Shown piece after piece: positions 57,487 through 64,000 of a DNA stretch of 64,000 nt (positions are counted from its first letter, which is position 1; every line of letters starts with the position of its first letter). The position numbers and the translations under genes are program-made. This DNA is from Poronia punctata. Taxonomy: Eukaryota > Ascomycota > Sordariomycetes > Xylariales > Xylariaceae. A model generated the notes under the pieces. The model had not been told where the DNA came from and ran no database searches. It saw nothing but the letters and a program-made list of their open reading frames with translations. Location of the stretch: positions 62,001 to 126,000 of the forward strand of contig MU401526.1 of the NCBI GenBank assembly GCA_022579005.1. The letters run 5' to 3'.

Positions 57487-60400
57487 TCACTCGCTAACAC
57501 TCATATCGTCCTCCTCGTCTTCTAAATCTTCGCTATACTTTGGAAGAGGCAGCAGTCCCATCTCACGACGCACATCCCTCTGTATACGTAGGAAGTATTT
57601 CCGAAGGGTCGCAAGGCCGCGTAAAAAGCCTCGATCCGGTTCGTCCGGGTGATTAGGAGGGCATGGCTTATCCGTCGCCAAATCGCCAGCCGTCACACTA
57701 TTGGCAAAGTCCGCCATCTTGAAGTCAATTTCCGCCTTGCGGCTCCGGCGTCTTTTAACTTCCCAGGTATCCTCCGTGTCCGTTGCGAAGTCAGTCGAGT
57801 CCTCGGCAGCCGTATCGTTGCCGTCATCGGGCGCCATCGCATCGTAGAACATGAGAAGACTTGCGGCATAAAACCGGTAGCCACACAACCGACGGACTGT
57901 AGCTTCCAGCTGGTTGAGCTTCTGGAGGATGGTCGGAATATGCCTGAGAACACTACTATAATCAACACCGTCATATAAGAACATGGTGAGCGTGTCCTGA
58001 AACTCCTTGCCGGCCTTCAGATTGCGCCCGTAGTACTTGTCCCGAAACACGTAGGTTTCTGACTTGGCATCCCAGGTTTGGAGCCCGCAGACCCGGACGC
58101 CCAGCTCTCTCGAGGTCGTCTCTGCGCACTTGCGTCGCTGGGATTCTTGCTTCTTCGGGCTGGCGTCGACACCGTATTGCCTTGTGCCCATCTTCAAATC
58201 CATGATGCAAGGTCTTTTCATTCCGGCCGTAAGATCTTCAAGCAATAGAAAGTATTCGACTCTAGAATCCCGCTGTGTCTGGGCTTCTTTTGGATTTATC
58301 GGTCGGGGTATCCTCCTCGGCTCGGCATCCGGGCTAGGAATCGCCGAAGGTACAGCTGAGGACATCTCGGACTTCGGCAATTGAAGTTTCGCCAACGTTT
58401 CGTGATCTACGTCTTTCATCACCTCCGCCTCCCCACACTTTTTAGAATCCTGAAATAACGGTGGTAGTTCCATTGCTCCGCCGTCGCCACGATAACCAGC
58501 ATCATCTGCATCTTCGAAATACTTCAGATCGCCACGAGCTTCGCCGACGTCCATAGGCTTGCGCCGTAACTTGCTGCCGGAATACCGTCGTTTCCGCGTA
58601 AGTGGAGAGAACTTTTCCCTCAGAACGTCAGGCTCTGGCGCACTAGTACCAGTTACATCCTTGACGTGCCGTGCGTCGCATGGGCCGAGAACACCGCTTC
58701 CTGGCCCCAAATCGCTCTGGTGGTGCACAAGGCTTGCAGGAGTCTTGACATCACGTGGCTTTTCCGACAATGAAGGGCTGCCACACTCCCCGTCAACCAA
58801 TGGAAGGTTTGATAGTGACCTCGAGGGACGCTGTGCTGATCGCAGGGAGACGGCACGATGATACGACGCAGGCCGCTGGTACTTGTGCACCGTGATGGGC
58901 TGTCGCAGAAACGCATCGTTAAAGACCTCATTCCGTAGTTTCTTGTTGACTGTCGTCGCCCCCCAGCTATTAGCATGGCGGTCTTCTAACGACGGTCGAG
59001 CAGCTTGCGTGGTCTGGGGAGCATTTTGATCCGGCTTTGAATCCCCCAGCACGTTTGAACTACGCTGTACCATGGCTGCGGATGCGCTCCTAGGACGTTC
59101 TCTGATGCCCGGAATCATTGGTTGGAGCAAACTCCGGGGTAGGATATGCTGATTATCAACAAAGGTGACAGTAGGGACAGAAGTGGGTCGCGACTGCAGG
59201 GATTGGCTAACTACTCTTCGATGGTTCTGGTCCTCGTAGCCGTTTGATGATGGACGCATCGCCGTCTCGCCGTTGCCGTCGCTGCTCTTGGACAGTGTGC
59301 TAGATTCAGCTAGTAACTTCGTAGTTCCCGAGTCTTCGTCTCTCTTAACCACCGACTTCCGACGTGGTTGCTTCTGATACGTCACGTTCAGAACTCCGAT
59401 ATACCTGCAAGTCATAAATTAGTTAGTTTGCGTGTTTATACCCACGGCTGATGCAAGTCATGGCGATACTGGACATCACCAGAGGAGAATTTGTAAAGAG
59501 TTTACAGACCTTGGTAGGAAAGGCAGGAGATCCCGGTGGTATCGCTCAATTTTTTCATAGAACTCATTTTCTCGGTTATTAAGCTGCTTGCACACAGCTC
59601 TTTTAGAGAATCTCCATATAGTAGTATGACCTCCGACCTGATGCTTGTATGGTATCAACTCAATAGCTTCAAGGGGAACCTTGGGCCCGAGCTGATGCTC
59701 GTGTACTACGTCTTCGTAGTACCGAGGAGTAGACCGCGAGGTCCTCGAAGGGGTCTCACACGGTTGGGTCTCAAAGTCAAAATCAATTTCAACAGCGCTA
59801 TCATGATCTTCTCTGTTGGGCATGTTCCCGCGACGTAGCACGCCGTCCTTCCTACCTTTGGGCTGATCCTCATGACCAACGTCGAGACTTTCGCTTTCCG
59901 CCTCTGGCTCATCTGCCTTCACGAGCCACGGGTGAGCCTTGGCCGTCGAAGTACGACTGATGGGCTTCGGGGGCTCCACTTCCTCAATGACACAAGATTC
60001 TTCTTCTTCCTCGGATCCCTCCAGACTCTGATGGGGTAGAAACACCGCCGATGATATTTTTTCTTCAGACGACTCCTCATCTTCTTCCACAGACCCTCTG
60101 ATCTCCGTGGCACGGCCTCCAGGTGCCGCTAAACTCTGTGTATCAGTTCTTTCGGCGGCTTTTGGAACATCACCAGTAGAGGAGGATCTTTTATTAGGGG
60201 ATGGTCTACCACGTTCAGCCTGTTGCTCCCGGCCATGCTCGAGAGTGAGATACCTATCCTCATGAAGTTCAAAATAATCGTTTTTGTTGCTTTGATCCAA
60301 GCCATTCCCGGCAGACACCGCGGCGCTTGGCACTTGATCTTCGGTGTCTGGCACAGGCCGCAAACCCAGAAAATCCGCGGCTCGGCGAGGAGTATCCACG

Positions 60401-61674
60401 TTTTGCGACTCTTGATCATCATTAGCACCCAAGCGCGGCTGGCCCTCCGTCTGGGGCAGCGAGAGCAACGGTCTTTCGCGAGGTGTCTTGGATTCTCTCC
60501 TTTTCACCTTATCAACAGGAAGACCCTCCTTGAAAAATCGAAGACTGTGACTCGCTTTACGACTGCGTGTTGGTTCCATCCCAGCCAGTACTTCAGTGAT
60601 GGATTTCTCGACTTGACCGTCTTCGTGTCCAACAACATCACCGGTGCCGATGGACCACACTTTCTCGGGGGCCTTATCGCTTCTCCATGCTCGGTACTCG
60701 CTACGAGGCTCATAGTTGGGGCCCGAGTCATCTAATGGCACCGTCAGACCATCTTCGTGGTTAACTGGATCGCCTCCATAATTATCCATAGGTAATCTGG
60801 CGTCATGGTCCATGTGCGTACGGGATTCTGCTCCCGTACGCTCTAGAGAGTGACCTCTTGCTCGGACCGTAGCAAAGGGATCAATAGCCGTCATAGTTTC
60901 AGTAGCAGTAGCCATTGTAACAGGCCCGGGGGATGCTATCGAGAGGGCTGAGTGTGCTGACGAGGGTAGTGAAGGTGAAGAAGCCGCGCGGTTAGGGTCA
61001 ATACGTCTCTGTTTGGTAGTTGGTATCAGTGAAGGGCCGGAAGACTGTGGTAAGTTCCCGTCGAGGCGCGACCCGCGAAGCGCTTGGCAATTGCTGGGCG
61101 CATTATTGTTCTGGGTTGGTCGGATGGGTTCTTTATCGTGGGGATACCCGTGGTCCACTTCGGATTCGAGCTGTCGCTGGTCTGGCCGATTGCCAGAATT
61201 AGAGGAAATCCCACGGGCAGATGCAAGAGCTTGAGTCAGCAAAGATGATCCGGTCGACCTAGGTGTAACCAGCGGCGGCCTTGGTCTTTTATTATGATCT
61301 CCATCGTCGACAGGAACAGTCGCCGAGGGCGGAGAAGAAGATGGGGCGGACACTGCAGGGGAATGTCCAGGGGGATGGCCGAGAGGGTGTGTTGGAGAGG
61401 AGGCGTCGATGACAACGGGACGTGCATGATCAGAGATTGCTTGGGTCTGTGGTTGGGAGCCAGTCAGAGCTGGGGAAGAGGAGGATGGGTCGTCAGTCGC
61501 AGAACCAGTGGCAGTAGATGCGGGAGCGGGAGCGGTAGAAGTGATAAGAGGAGTGATAGATGGAGCATTGGCATTGGCATTGAGACTGGCATGGGGAATT
61601 GGCGTGACCGGCAGGGACTCGCTCACCCGTGCAGCACATGCGGCATTTTCGGGCTGACAGGAAGGGCTGGACAT
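57487..61674 (-). CDS. KCS1: KCS1 inositol hexakisphosphate kinase
   Basis: Two exons on the minus strand: 61674-59510 and 59404-57487, giving 1,360 residues. The first ~640 residues are disordered, Ser/Pro-rich and acidic. The kinase is in two conserved parts: an early block, [25 protein letters not shown] with [15 protein letters not shown] spanning the intron, and, after a long insert, the catalytic half with the IPK signature PCIMDLKMG (1120-1128), SLLMFYD (1237-1243) and the metal-binding Asp-Phe-Ala at 1287-1289. The enzyme phosphorylates InsP6 to 5-InsP7, a signal for phosphate homeostasis, vacuole function and stress. The insert between lobes (about 735-1100) is low-complexity, as in other fungal KCS1. 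The donor GTCTGT is weaker than usual, but the protein join is highly conserved. Yeast KCS1 is 1,050 residues; larger sizes are usual in filamentous fungi. Confidence 0.95.
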
Positions 61675-64000
61675 GAGGTATACATTTGGCGAGAGGGACG
61701 GCCTCTTCGGGTTGAGTCAGATTGGGTCGGTAAAAATTATTGAGGGATGAAGAGGTATGGCAACATGTAGTTTTTAGTCTACAGGTCACAGAGTTAAATG
61801 CATGATGTGTGTTTTGGATTGAAAGACCGGGTGGCGTCAATGCTGACAGTCGGTATACAAAGTACCTGAAAAGGTTCAATTTAGGGTGGAGAAATGCCCC
61901 AGGTGGTACTTGCGTAGTAGCCAAGCAGCTAGAAGGCTTTCTGTGTCACAGCGCATGTCCTCGTCATAGGGACCTTCCAGCACTAGGATAAGTGGAGCTC
62001 GACGCTTTCAGACCAAGCAGGAGAGGTCGAATGGGGGTACCGCGTACCTTGTGCCACCGACGGTCACAGCTCAAACACGAGGAATTCAATACTTGCAGTG
62101 CCAACCTAACTTATCTCAACCTTGGAACCATCTCTCCACCGGCGCCGCCGCTGCCCAGACGTATGGTAACTCCTGTTGCTCTATCTATCTGTACCAGACT
62201 GCAGAAAATCCTGGCACTTTGGTCCATACTTACGAGTACGACCTCGAGTTCATGTACCTACATGTAGGTGGTCTAGGCCGGATATTCCAACGTCGTTGAC
62301 GCGCTTTTGTAAAGCTTCACGATAGACAGGCCTCCCATATCTTCAGCTCTTAAAAGATTCGAGACTAGCAGGGATGCATCATTCACAATGGCCGCCCAAT
62401 GTAACCAACTGCCGGCCCGGCGGCTCCCACGTGTCCGGAGTCGGGTTCCAACTATTTTGCCTTGGTTCCCCATTACCTGCCTACAGCTATGTACCTAAAG
62501 TACCTAGGTTAGGTTAGGTTAGGTAAAGTACATACCTGCCTGGCTATTATATGTCCATACGTGTACGAAGAGACTATCGTATTCCTTTTCATACCCTCAA
62601 CTTACATGCCGACACATGAAAAGAGACAAAGAATTATACCAGGAAGATCCCGCCTGCCTTGCTACGAGTATGTACTCAACATGGCTATACGTATATCACA
62701 GGTTGTAGCCTGTAGGATACGTGGGTGTGTGTAACGCCATCTTTCCGGTATCGTTATTCAAGAATGTGTCAAGCAAATACGTTAGTCTGGGTCGTTACGT
62801 GCCCTATCCAGCCACAGCTGTAACATGATTCACATGATCACTTTAAACTTTGCCAATGAGAACGGCACGGGGGGAAGCAGTGCGATCTGTGCTGTCAAAG
62901 GGTAGCCCGAGACAATATTCTGCAAAGTATTATTATATTTTCATGGAAATGATGCAAAATTGTCGGCAGCCTGCCCCGACAGTCGCAACAACAGATGATG
63001 CTGGACCACTCTCGTCAGTTGTTACTAGGCTACGTAAATTATAACCACCGGGGAACCTTGATCACGTTTTGCCCCCATTGCTTTTTACAGGTCGACTTCT
63101 GCTTCTACCCGTGATCCATATCACTAGATGTGGATAATCATATACCCCGGATCTCGGATAATGCATCCCCGTGGATTGTGCAAGACTTTCCCAAACCTAG
63201 TGATTGATAGACATGTTCGATATCCTCCTGACCAGAAACATCAAATACGTCGTCTATTTAGACAGACATGTTTATTTATCCTTATTACTGCCAAGTTAGG
63301 AACAATTAAAGGTAACAGTAGTAATTACAAACAAGGCGCCATACGCGCGGCAATTTCTAGTTGATCATCGTTGGTGCGTCTGTGTAATATACCTACCAGA
63401 ATAGTATGTGTATCTCAAGGAAGACAAATGCGGTACACGGGGGACAAGGACGGACGGATCTTCTATCCGGCCAAGATTGGGCCGGTGTTGGTCGATCAAG
63501 ACCTTATTATACATCCACAAGCATTCTGTGTGCTCATATTACGACGAGGCCATTATCGTGAAAACCAACCAGGGTAAATCTTAAATGGCCGTGTCTCCAG
63601 ATTTAACTAAGGTTACTCACTCGTACATACTACAGTAATAGCTTCTTGACCAATCAATCTACAACGTGCCTTTCAAAAAGAGTTGTTTTCGATGCACAGA
63701 ATTGAAAAACCTAAGTTAACCTACTGCTGCCTGCATATTATGACTATCAACCCCATATGTTGCACATAGATTGCATCACGGGCGTTTGTACATCCTACCT
63801 ATTTCGATAACTGGAGATCTACTTATCTCCACCATCAATCTGTATATGGATGTAACTACCCGTGTGAAGCAGGTGTTCTCTTGATATGCCGTGACCCAAT
63901 GTCCATGTAACCTAGTCTAGATTCTTGCCAAAAAGATCCTTCTCGGCAGGCCGTTCGAGATTCATTTTGTAACCGGTATGCGACTGTGAACTGACTGGAT
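61675..64000. other. Intergenic region upstream of KCS1 to window end
   Basis: About 2.3 kb. The left end is the KCS1 promoter and leader. A (TTAGG)4-like tract lies at 62505-62524, and its 17-mer (62515-62531) matches 29051-29067. Short frames have no family features. A gene starting beyond 64000 cannot be excluded. Confidence 0.5.

Noticed and set aside
52503..61674. ALG2, CorA-like and KCS1 as a co-transcribed minus-strand operon
   Set aside because: Gaps of 0.6-1 kb, separate promoters likely, and unrelated pathways; operons are not expected in fungi.
1..64000. CRISPR arrays, integrases, transposases, inteins or viral genes
   Set aside because: None seen on either strand. The repeats found are microsatellites or coding repeats.

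Overview
The window is nuclear DNA from a filamentous ascomycete (Pezizomycotina, most likely a Sordariomycete). The support for this: spliceosomal introns of about 50-190 nt with GTRNGT donors and CTAAC-like branch sites; fungal-type orthologues (BYR4/BFA1, GET5, ALG2, KCS1, XRCC4/LIF1); an AA9 lytic polysaccharide monooxygenase; a highly reducing polyketide synthase; and a tRNA-Met with an intron. No rRNA, transposon, CRISPR array or prokaryotic-style operon is visible. I joined exons by hand from donor and acceptor sites, reading-frame continuity and family conservation. Every multi-exon model given closes in frame.

Layout. 0-13 kb, mainly housekeeping: 5' end of a short-chain dehydrogenase (-), mitochondrial chaperonin HSP60 (+), tRNA-Met(CAU), cofilin (+), GET5 (-), the rRNA methyltransferase NOP2 (+, 21 exons) and tRNA-Gly(GCC). 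13-24 kb: a secreted TAP-like alpha/beta hydrolase (+), an assembly gap inside long G and C homopolymers, a PAP2 lipid phosphatase (-), a SelO/FMP40 AMPylator (-), an aldo-keto reductase (+) and XRCC4 (-). 25-32 kb: BYR4/BFA1 (+) and an intronless IlvD/Edd sugar-acid dehydratase (+) with an odd Cys-rich N-terminus. 32-38 kb: about 5.8 kb without a recognisable gene. 38-46 kb: a 2,594-residue KS-AT-DH-MT-ER-KR-ACP polyketide synthase. 47-51 kb: an AA9 LPMO and an 87-residue two-helix membrane protein. 52-62 kb, all minus strand: ALG2, a CorA-like membrane protein and KCS1. The last 2.3 kb has no gene I can support.

How the genes relate. Nothing looks like a co-regulated multi-gene system. HSP60, NOP2, GET5, ALG2, XRCC4, BYR4 and KCS1 belong to separate core processes. 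The polyketide synthase has no tailoring, transporter or regulator gene beside it, so it looks solitary. I did not find a convincing new multi-gene system. The most unusual observations are single-gene ones: extreme intron density and a 4-nt microexon in NOP2, altered DH and ER motifs in the polyketide synthase, and the Cys-rich coiled-coil leader on the dehydratase.
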